Assembly (NCBI GenBank): GCA_004295005.1
Contig: SHNG01000069.1
Coordinates: forward strand, 1 to 38,554
DNA: 38,554 nt
Direction: 5' to 3'
From: Gammaproteobacteria bacterium
GTDB taxonomy: Bacteria > Pseudomonadota > Gammaproteobacteria > Xanthomonadales > Rhodanobacteraceae
The number at the start of each line of letters is the position of its first letter. Positions within the stretch are counted from its first letter, which is position 1. Below the pieces are notes generated by a model. It saw nothing but the letters and a program-made list of their open reading frames with translations. It was not told the origin of the DNA and made no database searches. The position numbers and the translations under genes were made by a program. Positions 1 to 9,587 of the stretch are shown here, one piece after another.

Positions 1-105
1 CGGCAGATGACCTGGCTGCGCTCCGAACACGATGCCTGGCTGTTCGACTGCGATGCCGCCACCAGTTCGGGCCGCATCCGTGCGGCGCTGGCTGCTTTCC
101 TCTGA
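1..105 (+). CDS. miaA: tRNA dimethylallyltransferase MiaA, C-terminal end (partial)
   Basis: Reading from base 1 gives 34 codons and a TGA at 103-105. The peptide begins RQMTWLRSEHDAWLFDCD, which resembles the C-terminal RQ-x-TWLR segment of MiaA, the enzyme that adds a dimethylallyl group to A37 of tRNAs reading UNN codons. Only the tail is present, so catalytic residues cannot be checked. The assignment leans on position: miaA lies directly upstream of hfq in E. coli and relatives, and the next gene here is hfq. No domain beyond this segment is visible. Confidence 0.75.
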   Translation, partial: RQMTWLRSEHDAWLFDCDAATSSGRIRAALAAFL

Positions 106-640
<535 letters not shown>

Positions 641-646
641 GCCACG

Positions 647-1984
647 CTGTTTGATCGATCGCGAAAAGGTGAACGCGCATTGCTGTTGCAGGCCCAGGCG
701 CCTGGCCAGCACGATCCCGCGTTGATGGAGGAGTTTGCCGAATTGGCCAGGTCCGCCGGAGCCACGGTCGTGGCAACCCTCGGCGCGCGGCTGGAGCGGC
801 CCAATCCTCGCTATTTTGTCGGTGTCGGCAAGGCCGAGGAATTGAAGGCGCACAGGATTGCCTCCGACGCCGACCTCATTCTCGTCAACCACACCCTGTC
901 CCCGGTGCAGGAGCGCAACCTCGAACGCCTGACCGAATGCCGGGTGGTGGATCGCACCGGCCTGATCCTGGACATCTTTGCCCAGCGCGCGCGTTCCCAC
1001 GAAGGCAAGTTGCAGGTGGAACTGGCCCAGTTGCGCCACATGTCCACGCGCCTGGTGCGCGGCTGGACCCACTTGGAGCGGCAGCGCGGCGGTGCCATCG
1101 GCCTGCGTGGACCGGGTGAAACCCAGCTTGAAATCGACCGTCGCCTGCTTGCCGAACGCGTGAAGCAATTGCAGAAGCGGCTGGAAAAGGTGGAAGTGCA
1201 GCGCGCCCAGGCACGCCGTTCGCGTGAGCGCAGCGCATTGCCGGTGGTTGCCTTGGTGGGCTACACCAACGCCGGCAAATCCACCTTGTTCAATGCGCTG
1301 ACCGGTGCCGGCGTCTACGCCGCCGACCAGTTGTTCGCCACGCTTGATCCCACCTTGCGCCGTATCGATGGCCTGGAGTGCGGACCGATCGTGCTGGCCG
1401 ATACGGTAGGCTTCATCCGCGACCTGCCACACGACCTCGTGGCGGCCTTTCGTTCCACGCTCTCCGAAGCACGCGAAGCGGACCTGCTGCTGCACGTCAC
1501 TGATGCTTCCGATCCGGAACGCGACACGCGGATCGCCGACGTGGATCGCGTGCTGGCGGAAATCGGCAGTGCCGATGTGCCGCAGGTTTTGGTCTACAAC
1601 AAGATCGATCGGCTCGAACTGCAGCCTCCCCCGTTGCTGCTGGATCGCGATGGGCCCTTGCGTGCCTGGGTATCGGCACTGGATGGCCGCGGCATGGATG
1701 GATTGCGTGCCTCGATCAGCAAGGCGCTTTCCAGCGAGCGCTTGCATCGCAAACTCACGCTTCCTTCGGCGTCCGGTCGCCTGCGTGCGCGCCTGCATGC
1801 GCTGGGCGTGGTGGCTTCCGAGCAGACCGATGCCGATGGCTGGGTGGTCGAGATCGATGCGCCGCGGGCGCTTATAGAGCCCCTTTTTGGTTTGCCCGGT
1901 GGCGATGGCGAGTGGTTGAAAGCCGCCTTGCTTGCCCCCACCCACAGGGCTACCTACAATCGTTCGCGTGCGACTCGCGCCTGA
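647..1984 (+). CDS. hflX: ribosome-rescue GTPase HflX, probable CTG start
   Basis: HflX is a GTPase that binds the 50S subunit and splits stalled ribosomes. Visible features are the N-terminal HflX domain (RNLERLTECRVVDRTGLILD), a coiled helical linker (KQLQKRLEKVEVQRAQARR), the G1 loop GYTNAGKSTLFNAL, the G3 motif DTVGF and the G4-type YNKIDR. The first ATG/GTG/TTG candidate is TTG at 680, with an AAGGTG ribosome-binding site, giving 434 residues. However, codons 650-679 encode FDRSRKGERA, the conserved family N-terminus, normally preceded by Met. The codon there is CTG at 647, so I place the start at 647 (445 residues). ACG at 644 or a sequencing error are alternatives. The frame is continuous with hfq across its TAA. 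Confidence 0.93.
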   Translation: MFDRSRKGERALLLQAQAPGQHDPALMEEFAELARSAGATVVATLGARLERPNPRYFVGVGKAEELKAHRIASDADLILVNHTLSPVQERNLERLTECRVVDRTGLILDIFAQRARSHEGKLQVELAQLRHMSTRLVRGWTHLERQRGGAIGLRGPGETQLEIDRRLLAERVKQLQKRLEKVEVQRAQARRSRERSALPVVALVGYTNAGKSTLFNALTGAGVYAADQLFATLDPTLRRIDGLECGPIVLADTVGFIRDLPHDLVAAFRSTLSEAREADLLLHVTDASDPERDTRIADVDRVLAEIGSADVPQVLVYNKIDRLELQPPPLLLDRDGPLRAWVSALDGRGMDGLRASISKALSSERLHRKLTLPSASGRLRARLHALGVVASEQTDADGWVVEIDAPRALIEPLFGLPGGDGEWLKAALLAPTHRATYNRSRATRA

Positions 1985-2115
1985 TTTGACCATGCAGCCC
2001 GCCTGCTGCCGCCGTGCAATCGGTGTTGTGGCGGGTCGCATCCCTCCCGCAACCACGCATTCAAGCCGGAATGGGTGGTCATCAGCTGCAAATGCGACCC
2101 TACAGGATTGGATCG

Positions 2116-3243
2116 ATGGCTTGGAATGAACCCGGTGGCGGCAAGCCACGCGACCCTTGGCGTGACAACGGTGGCGGCAAGAATGACCTGGATGACGCCA
2201 TCAATCGCCTCAAGGAACGCTTCGGTCGCCTGCTTGGTGGTGGCGGCGGTGGCGGTGGCTCGGGTGGAGCGTCTGGCGGCGGCATTTTCATGGCCATTGC
2301 CGGACTGCTGATTGCCTGGCTCCTGTTTGATTCCTGGGTACAGATCGATGCGCGCCAGCAGGGCGTGGTGCTGCGCTTTGGCGAGTACTCGCGGAGCATG
2401 ACGCCAGGATTCAATCTCAAGTGGCCACGGCCGGTGGAGTCGGTGACCAAGGTCGATGCGACCCAGATCCGCTCCATCTCCGACACCGTGCGCATGCTGA
2501 CCCGCGACGAAAACATCGTCCAGGTGGAATTCAACGTGCAGTACCAGGTCGACAATGCGACCCGGTTCCTCTATTCCACGCGCGATCCCGACGAAACCCT
2601 GAAGCAGGCGGCGGAAAGCGCGGTGCGCGAGGTGATTGGGTCGAACAACCTCGACGCGATCATGCCCGACCAGCGCGTGGAGCCGGTCGCGGGAGAAGCG
2701 GCAGTGGCCAATCCGAGCGCTGAACTGGCGTTGCAGGCCAAGAAAGTGGTGCAGGGTACGCTGGAGCGCTACGACGCCGGCTTGCTGGTGACCGAACTGA
2801 ACTTTCAAAACGTGCGCCCGCCGCAGGAAGTGAAGGATTCCTTCGATGATGCGATCAGCGCGCGTGAGGATCGCCAGCGGGCCAGCAATATTGCCGATGC
2901 CTATGCCAAGCGCGTGGTGCCGGAGGCGCGTGGTGAAGCGGCACGCATCCTGGCCGAAGCCAAGGGTTACAAGGCCGAGCGCATTGCCAAGGCGGAAGGT
3001 GATGCCCAACGCTTCGACCTCATCGCAACCGAATATCGCGCAGCACCGGAAGTCACGCGCAAGCGTCTGTATATCGAGGCCATGCAGCAGGTGGTCGGAG
3101 AAACCCCGAAGGTCATCGATTTCACGAACGGCAAGAATCTGTTGCAGATCCCGGTTCCGGGCGCGAGTACAACCGCACCGTCGGCAACGCAGGCGGCAGC
3201 GGCCGGCATCACGGCCACGGAAACCGACAAGGGAGGCCAATGA
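2116..3243 (+). CDS. hflK: FtsH protease regulator HflK
   Basis: A 375-residue SPFH/band-7 protein. HflK and HflC form a membrane complex that encloses the FtsH protease and modulates membrane-protein degradation. The sequence begins MAWNEPGGGKPRDPWRDNGG, as in other HflK proteins, followed by a glycine-only tract (about residues 43-60). One transmembrane helix follows (FMAIAGLLIAWLLFDSW), then the band-7 domain starting VQIDARQQGVVLRFGEYS, and an Ala/Glu/Arg-rich coiled coil (EARGEAARILAEAKGYKAER). The ATG at 2116 has AGGA eight bases upstream; the frame is open 34 codons further but that extension is not HflK-like. One base separates its stop from hflC. Confidence 0.96.
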   Translation: MAWNEPGGGKPRDPWRDNGGGKNDLDDAINRLKERFGRLLGGGGGGGGSGGASGGGIFMAIAGLLIAWLLFDSWVQIDARQQGVVLRFGEYSRSMTPGFNLKWPRPVESVTKVDATQIRSISDTVRMLTRDENIVQVEFNVQYQVDNATRFLYSTRDPDETLKQAAESAVREVIGSNNLDAIMPDQRVEPVAGEAAVANPSAELALQAKKVVQGTLERYDAGLLVTELNFQNVRPPQEVKDSFDDAISAREDRQRASNIADAYAKRVVPEARGEAARILAEAKGYKAERIAKAEGDAQRFDLIATEYRAAPEVTRKRLYIEAMQQVVGETPKVIDFTNGKNLLQIPVPGASTTAPSATQAAAAGITATETDKGGQ

Positions 3244-3244
3244 C

Positions 3245-4105
3245 ATGCGCAATACCGTCAGCATCATCGTGGCCGTCGTCATCCTGGCCCTGATCAACAG
3301 CCTGTTCACGGTCAAGGAAGGACAGACCGCGATCCTCCTGCAGTTTGGTCGCATCGTCGAATCCGGATTCAAGCCGGGTCTGCATTTCAAGCTGCCACTT
3401 GTCCAGCAGGCCTTGCGCTTCGATCAGCGCCTGCAAACGCTTGATACCGCCGCGGAGCGCTACCTGACATCCGAAAAGAAGGATGTCACCGTGGACTTCG
3501 TGGTGAAGTGGAAGATCGCCGATTCATCGAAGTTCTACACCTCTGTGGCGGGCGACCAGGATCGCGCCCAGCAGCGCCTGGCGCCAATCGTGAAAGACGG
3601 CATGCGCACGGCGATCAACTCGCGCACATTGCAACAAGTGGTGTCGAGTGCGCGCTCCGACCTGACCGATCAGCTTGTACGCACAGCCAACAAGGCGGCA
3701 CTGAACCTCGGCATCGAGATCGTTGACGTGCGCATCAAGCGCGTGGACCTGCCCGAAGCCAGTTCGGTATTGCGTTCTGTCTACGAGCGCATGCGCTCGG
3801 AACGCAAGCAGGTAGCCGACTCGCTGCGTGCCGAAGGCTCCGAGGCAGCCGAACGCATCCGTGCGGATGCCGATCGCGAGGTGCAGGTCATCAAGGCGGA
3901 GGCTTACCGCGAAGCGCAGAAGGAGCGCGGTGAAGGCGATGCCAAGGCTGCCGAGGTTTATGCTGCGTCCTATGGCCGCGACGCCGAGTTCTTTGCGTTC
4001 TACCGTAGCCTGGAAGCGTACAAGGATGTCTTCAAATCATCGAACGGCGTACTTGTGCTGGATCCTGATTCCGAATTCCTGCGCTACACCCAAGGCACGA
4101 AGTAA
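3245..4105 (+). CDS. hflC: FtsH protease regulator HflC
   Basis: A 286-residue partner of HflK. An N-terminal signal-anchor helix (TVSIIVAVVILALINSLFTV) is followed by the band-7 domain (VKEGQTAILLQFGRIVESGF) and a long charged coiled coil (SEAAERIRADADREVQVIKA). The end (FRSLEAYKDVF-like, then SEFLRYT) matches HflC C-termini. The ATG lies one base after the hflK stop, indicating translational coupling and stoichiometric production. Length agrees with the family (about 290-335). Confidence 0.96.
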   Translation: MRNTVSIIVAVVILALINSLFTVKEGQTAILLQFGRIVESGFKPGLHFKLPLVQQALRFDQRLQTLDTAAERYLTSEKKDVTVDFVVKWKIADSSKFYTSVAGDQDRAQQRLAPIVKDGMRTAINSRTLQQVVSSARSDLTDQLVRTANKAALNLGIEIVDVRIKRVDLPEASSVLRSVYERMRSERKQVADSLRAEGSEAAERIRADADREVQVIKAEAYREAQKERGEGDAKAAEVYAASYGRDAEFFAFYRSLEAYKDVFKSSNGVLVLDPDSEFLRYTQGTK

Positions 4106-4111
4106 CTGCCC

Positions 4112-5633
<1,522 letters not shown>

Positions 5634-5666
5634 GGAGCCGGGATTAGGGATGCGATGCTTTTTCGT

Positions 5667-5770
5667 CTCTCCCGCCAGCGGGAGAGGCCGACGCGCAGCG
5701 GCGGGTGAGGGTGGTGCTTCGGCCTGCGGTCTGCACAGCCCTGCCTTCTCCCACAGGCGGGCGAGGAGAA
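5667..5770. repeat. REP-like palindromic elements downstream of purA
   Basis: The 469-base spacer 5634-6102 contains no convincing gene. Immediately after purA is a 9-bp palindrome CTCTCCCGC/GCGGGAGAG (5667-5675 and 5678-5686). A second imperfect palindrome, TTCTCCC...GAGGAGAA, spans about 5746-5770. A third hairpin, TTCTCC/GGAGAA, lies at 5891-5909. The CTCTCCCGC-CA-GCGGGAGAG wording with adjacent GGGTGAGGGTGG resembles dispersed intergenic palindromes I associate with Xanthomonadales genomes. They may protect or terminate the purA transcript; no U-run follows. The rest, 5771-6032, shows nothing else. Confidence 0.5.
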
Positions 5771-6032
5771 ATTGAAGTAGCCAAGGGTTACCGAATTCCG
5801 CCTGGCGGGTGCTTGCGTGCCATTCCCCTGAGCAATCCAGGTGCATGCGTCATGATTTGAATGCTGTGCGTCGCCTCACATCTCCGATCCTTCTCCTGCG
5901 CATGGAGAACGGAGCGCAGCGGAATAGCGGGGCGTGGAGGCAGCAATCAGCGAATCGCAAATGCACCTTGCCTGTCGGCCGCACGAATAGGATCTACTTG
6001 CCGGAGCCCGGCGTAGCGATCAAACCGGAGAC

Positions 6033-6059
6033 AAAAAACCCCGCAAAATCGCGGGGTTT
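6033..6059 (-). terminator. Rho-independent terminator of tRNA-Leu
   Basis: On the minus strand a stem of nine pairs, AAACCCCGC with GCGGGGTTT (plus-strand arms 6036-6044 and 6051-6059) and a 6-nt loop, is followed by a run of six T. It begins about 45 bases beyond the tRNA 3' end, so it is well placed to end that transcript. Confidence 0.88.
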
Positions 6060-6102
6060 CGTGTGGTTTCGGGACGTGGTGGGAAGTCCTGAAACTCGTA
6101 TG

Positions 6103-6187
6103 TGGTGCCCAGGAGAGGACTCGAACCTCCACGGGTCGCCCCGCTAACACCTGAAGCTAGTGCGTCTACCAATTCCGCCACCTGGGC
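6103..6187 (-). tRNA. tRNA-Leu (anticodon CAG)
   Basis: The reverse complement starts GCCCAGGTGGCGGAATTGGT and ends with the acceptor partner CCTGGGC, discriminator A and an encoded CCA; total 85 nt. The anticodon stem-loop is CTAGC-TTCAGGT-GTTAG, with anticodon CAG reading CUG, a leucine codon used heavily in these genes. The long variable arm (class II tRNA) and the T-loop GGTTCGAGTCC are present. It sits between purA and rnr on the opposite strand, where E. coli carries nsrR. It has its own promoter and terminator, so it is a single-gene unit. Confidence 0.97.
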
Positions 6188-6221
6188 AAACCCGGAGATG
6201 CTGGGATCACCGGGGGCGCGA

Positions 6222-6250
6222 ACGATACGTGGGACGCTGCGGGCTGTCAA
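6222..6250 (-). promoter_or_regulatory. sigma-70 promoter of tRNA-Leu
   Basis: Read on the minus strand: TTGACA (6245-6250), a 17-base spacer, and TATCGT (6222-6227). The bases just downstream, TCGCGCCCCC, form a G+C-only discriminator of the kind linked to stringent (ppGpp/DksA) control of stable RNA promoters. The predicted start, near 6215, lies about 28 nt before the mature tRNA 5' end. Confidence 0.85.
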
Positions 6251-6356
6251 TGCGGATTGCCCCGTTCACGCACGGCGTTTCTCGCTGGCGTACGGAATCT
6301 GTCAAAGTGTTGCCGTTGGCTGAATCCCTGCGGACAGCGACGAGGAGAATGCAAGC

Positions 6357-8780
6357 GTGCGCAACAAGTCCAACAAATCGCACAAGTCTTCAGGCGCAGG
6401 GCGCAGCAAGGGGACCAAGGCCGCAAAGGGCGCTGCATCAGGCCCGAAGCCCTCGGCGCCCCTGCGTGGCGCGGCCAAGCCCGCGGCGAAAGCCAAGGGC
6501 AGGTTGCCGGCGTGGATGCCGGAACCGCCGCCGACAAGGGGCAAGGCCGCAGGGCATGGCAAGCCAATGTCCCTGGCGAGGCAGAAACCTGCCGGTCCCG
6601 CAGCACGCAAGGATCCGTTTGCGCAGCGCGAAGCCCAGCGCTATGAGCGCCCCATACCAAGCCGTGAAGCCATCCTGGCCTTGCTTGCGGAAAATGCATC
6701 GCTTCTGAAAACCGAGGCGATTGCCGAAGCACTCGAGTTGCGCAGCGAGTACGACGTCGATGCCTTGAGCAAGCGCCTCGCCGCGATGGTGCGCGATGGC
6801 CAGTTGCTGCAGAACCGGCGTGGCGGATTCGGCGTGGCGGAAAAACTGGACCTGATTGCCGGCGTCGTGTTGGCCAATGCCGATGGCTACGGGTTCCTTC
6901 GACCGGATGAAGGCGGCGAGGACCTGTACCTTTCCCCTGCGCAGATGCGACCGGTGCTGCACGGTGATCGCGTGCTTGGCAGTGTGATCGGCGTTGATCG
7001 TCGTGGACGTCGCCAGGGTGCGATCGTCGAGGTGCTGGAGCGGCGTGCCTCACGTCTGGTGGGTCGCGTGGTCATCGAGGACGGCCTCATCCTGGTTGCG
7101 CCGGATGACCGGCGCGTTCACCAGGATGTCCTGATCCGCCCCGGCGAGTCGCAGAATGCGCGCCCCGGGCAGATCGTGATTGTCGAAATCACTGATCCGC
7201 CAACCCAGCACCGTGGACCCATCGGACGCATCCTGTCCGTGCTTGGCGAGCGCTTGACCCCTTCGCTTACCGTGGAGATGGCCATTGCCAGCCACGATTT
7301 GCCGCACGAGTGGCCCGATCCGGTCACCCGCCAGGCGGCGCAGATCGATGCGCAGGTGCAGGCAGCGGACACCGCCGGGCGCGTCGACCTGCGCGCACTG
7401 CCACTGGTCACCATCGATGGCGAGGATGCGCGCGACTTCGATGACGCGGTTTATGCCGAGGAGGATGCCAGGGGCTTTCGTCTGCTCGTCGCCATCGCCG
7501 ATGTTTCGCACTACGTGGACATCGGCAGCGCGCTGGACGAGGAAGCCTATCTGCGCTCGACGTCCGTGTATTTCCCGGGGTTCGTGGTGCCGATGTTGCC
7601 GGAGACCCTGTCCAACGGCATCTGCTCGCTGAATCCGAAAGTGGACAGGTTGTGCATGGTTTGCGACATGCGCATCAATCGCAGTGGCGAGGTGTTGTCC
7701 TCGACGTTTTACGACGCCGTGATGCGCTCGCATGCGCGCCTGACCTACACCCGCGTGTGGCAGGCCATCGGCGAGAAGCTGGCCGACGCGCGCGACGAGA
7801 TCGGCAGCCTGATGCCGCAACTGGAGAAGCTGCATCAGCTCTACAAGGTGTTGGCGAAGGCGCGCCAGAAGCGCGGTTCCATCGATTTCGAGAGCAGCGA
7901 GGTGAAGTTCCGCCTGGCCGCATCGGGCGAGGTCATCCAGTTGGGTGCCGAGGTTCGCAATGATGCACACCGCCTGATCGAGGAATGCATGATTGCCGCC
8001 AACGTCGAGGCGGCCCGGTTCCTGCTGCGCAAGCGCATTCCGGCTCCATTCCGGGTTCATGAACCGCCGCCGGCATCGCGCTATGAAGACCTGCTCGAAT
8101 TCCTGCGCGAGTTCAAGCTGGGTTTGCCGCCTGCAGACGAGGTGACGCCCGCGGATTTTGCCGCCTTGCTGAAGAAGATCCGCGATCGGCCGGAAGTCAG
8201 CCTGATCGAATCGGTGTTGCTGCGTGCGCAGAGCATGGCGGTCTATCAACCGGAGAATTCAGGGCACTTCGGACTGGCCCTGGATGCCTATGCCCATTTC
8301 ACCTCGCCGATCCGGCGCTATCCGGACTTGCTCGTGCATCGTGCCATCCGCTACGCGAACAGCGGCGGCAAGGCATCCGGTTATGCCTATTCGCCGACCC
8401 AGATGGGTTCCATGTCGGTACATTGTTCAAACAACGAACGGCGTGCCCAGGAGGCCGAGCGCGATGTCGATGAGCGCTACAAGTGCGCATGGATGGAGAA
8501 GCACGTCGGCAGCACGTTTGCCGGTGTGGTCTCCGGCGTCACTTCATTCGGACTGTTTGTCGAGTTGAGCGAATCGCGCATCAACGGACTGGTACACATT
8601 ACCCAGTTGCCCAACGACTACTACCATTTCGATCCCAAGCGGCACCTGCTCACGGGCGAACGACGAGGCCTGAAATTCCGCCTTGGTGACCCGGTCCATG
8701 TGCAGGTTCTGCGTGCCAGCCTGGAGGATCGCAAGATCGATTTGCGACTGGCTGCTGACCCGGAGAAGCACAGGCACTAA
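6357..8780 (+). CDS. rnr: ribonuclease R
   Basis: An 807-residue 3'-5' exoribonuclease of the RNB family that degrades structured RNA. Order: a Lys/Ala/Pro/Gly-rich basic segment (about residues 1-100), a winged-helix domain (REAILALLAENASLLKTEAI), cold-shock domains, the RNB domain with TIDGEDARDFDDAV (acidic residues D354, D360, D362, D363), FTSPIRRYPDLLVHR, and the S1 domain (FAGVVSGVTSFGLFVELSES). The protein ends seven or so residues after S1, so the Lys-rich C-terminal tail of E. coli RNase R is absent. GTG start, with GAGGAG (6342-6347) nine bases upstream; the ATG at 6349 is out of frame. It precedes rlmB as in E. coli. Confidence 0.96.
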   Translation: MRNKSNKSHKSSGAGRSKGTKAAKGAASGPKPSAPLRGAAKPAAKAKGRLPAWMPEPPPTRGKAAGHGKPMSLARQKPAGPAARKDPFAQREAQRYERPIPSREAILALLAENASLLKTEAIAEALELRSEYDVDALSKRLAAMVRDGQLLQNRRGGFGVAEKLDLIAGVVLANADGYGFLRPDEGGEDLYLSPAQMRPVLHGDRVLGSVIGVDRRGRRQGAIVEVLERRASRLVGRVVIEDGLILVAPDDRRVHQDVLIRPGESQNARPGQIVIVEITDPPTQHRGPIGRILSVLGERLTPSLTVEMAIASHDLPHEWPDPVTRQAAQIDAQVQAADTAGRVDLRALPLVTIDGEDARDFDDAVYAEEDARGFRLLVAIADVSHYVDIGSALDEEAYLRSTSVYFPGFVVPMLPETLSNGICSLNPKVDRLCMVCDMRINRSGEVLSSTFYDAVMRSHARLTYTRVWQAIGEKLADARDEIGSLMPQLEKLHQLYKVLAKARQKRGSIDFESSEVKFRLAASGEVIQLGAEVRNDAHRLIEECMIAANVEAARFLLRKRIPAPFRVHEPPPASRYEDLLEFLREFKLGLPPADEVTPADFAALLKKIRDRPEVSLIESVLLRAQSMAVYQPENSGHFGLALDAYAHFTSPIRRYPDLLVHRAIRYANSGGKASGYAYSPTQMGSMSVHCSNNERRAQEAERDVDERYKCAWMEKHVGSTFAGVVSGVTSFGLFVELSESRINGLVHITQLPNDYYHFDPKRHLLTGERRGLKFRLGDPVHVQVLRASLEDRKIDLRLAADPEKHRH

Positions 8781-8840
8781 TCTGATGACATTTGATTTTT
8801 CATCCGCAGCGTTGATCCACCACCGCAATCGCGAGACTCC

Positions 8841-9581
8841 ATGAGTACCGAACTGCTGATCGGCATCCATTCCGTTGAGGCCGCATTGAACTACGATGCG
8901 GGCAACATCCTTGAGCTGTACATCGAATCCGGGCAACAGAATCCGCGCGTGCGCGAACTTGCCGAGCGCGCCCGCGATGCGGGGGTCAAGCCGCACGCGC
9001 GCGACAAGGCCGATCTTGACCGCATGACCGGTGGTGCACGCCACCAGGGAATTGCCGCCAAGTACCGTACGCCACCTGCGCGCACCGAGAGCGATCTGCC
9101 GGCGATCATCGAAGCAGCAGGGAGCTCGGCCTTGTTCCTGGTGCTCGATGGCGTCACCGATCCGCACAACCTGGGAGCCTGTCTGCGCAGCGCGGAAGCA
9201 GCGGGAGTCAGCGCCGTCATCGTGCCCAAGGACAGGGCCGTCGGTATCACGCCCACGGTGCGTCGTGCCTCGGCTGGTGCGGCGGATCGGGTGCCGTTCG
9301 TGGCCAGCACCAATCTGGCGCGCAGCCTGAAGCTGCTCAAGCAATCCGGCATCTGGCTGACCGGGCTGGCCGGTGATGGCGATCAATCCCTCTATGCCTG
9401 CGATTTCAAGGGGCCGGTGGCCGTCGTCATCGGCAGCGAAGGCGAGGGCATGCGCCGCCTGACCCGCGAGAGTTGCGACTTCATTGCGCGCATCCCGATG
9501 CAGGGGAGCGTGGAGAGCCTGAATGTTTCCGTGGCCACCGGCGTGGTCTTGTTTGAAGTTCTGCGCCAGCGAATGGGCTGA
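8841..9581 (+). CDS. rlmB: 23S rRNA (guanosine-2251-2'-O)-methyltransferase RlmB
   Basis: A 246-residue SPOUT-family methyltransferase that methylates G2251 in the P-loop of 23S rRNA using SAM. The N-terminal substrate-binding domain starts LLIGIHSVEAAL. The catalytic part shows LVLDGVTDPHNLGACLRSAE (motif 1, with the conserved Asn and Arg), VIGSEGEGMRRL (motif 2) and IPMQGSVESLNVSVATGVVL (motif 3), which builds the knotted SAM site. Length matches the family. Its position after rnr is the E. coli arrangement. The ribosome-binding site is weak (GCGAGA). Confidence 0.96.
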   Translation: MSTELLIGIHSVEAALNYDAGNILELYIESGQQNPRVRELAERARDAGVKPHARDKADLDRMTGGARHQGIAAKYRTPPARTESDLPAIIEAAGSSALFLVLDGVTDPHNLGACLRSAEAAGVSAVIVPKDRAVGITPTVRRASAGAADRVPFVASTNLARSLKLLKQSGIWLTGLAGDGDQSLYACDFKGPVAVVIGSEGEGMRRLTRESCDFIARIPMQGSVESLNVSVATGVVLFEVLRQRMG

Positions 9582-9587
9582 GGTGGA

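Noticed and set aside
6103-6187. tRNA-Leu as an integration site of a genomic island
   Set aside because: No integrase, no duplicated tRNA 3' end, and conserved core genes lie on both sides.
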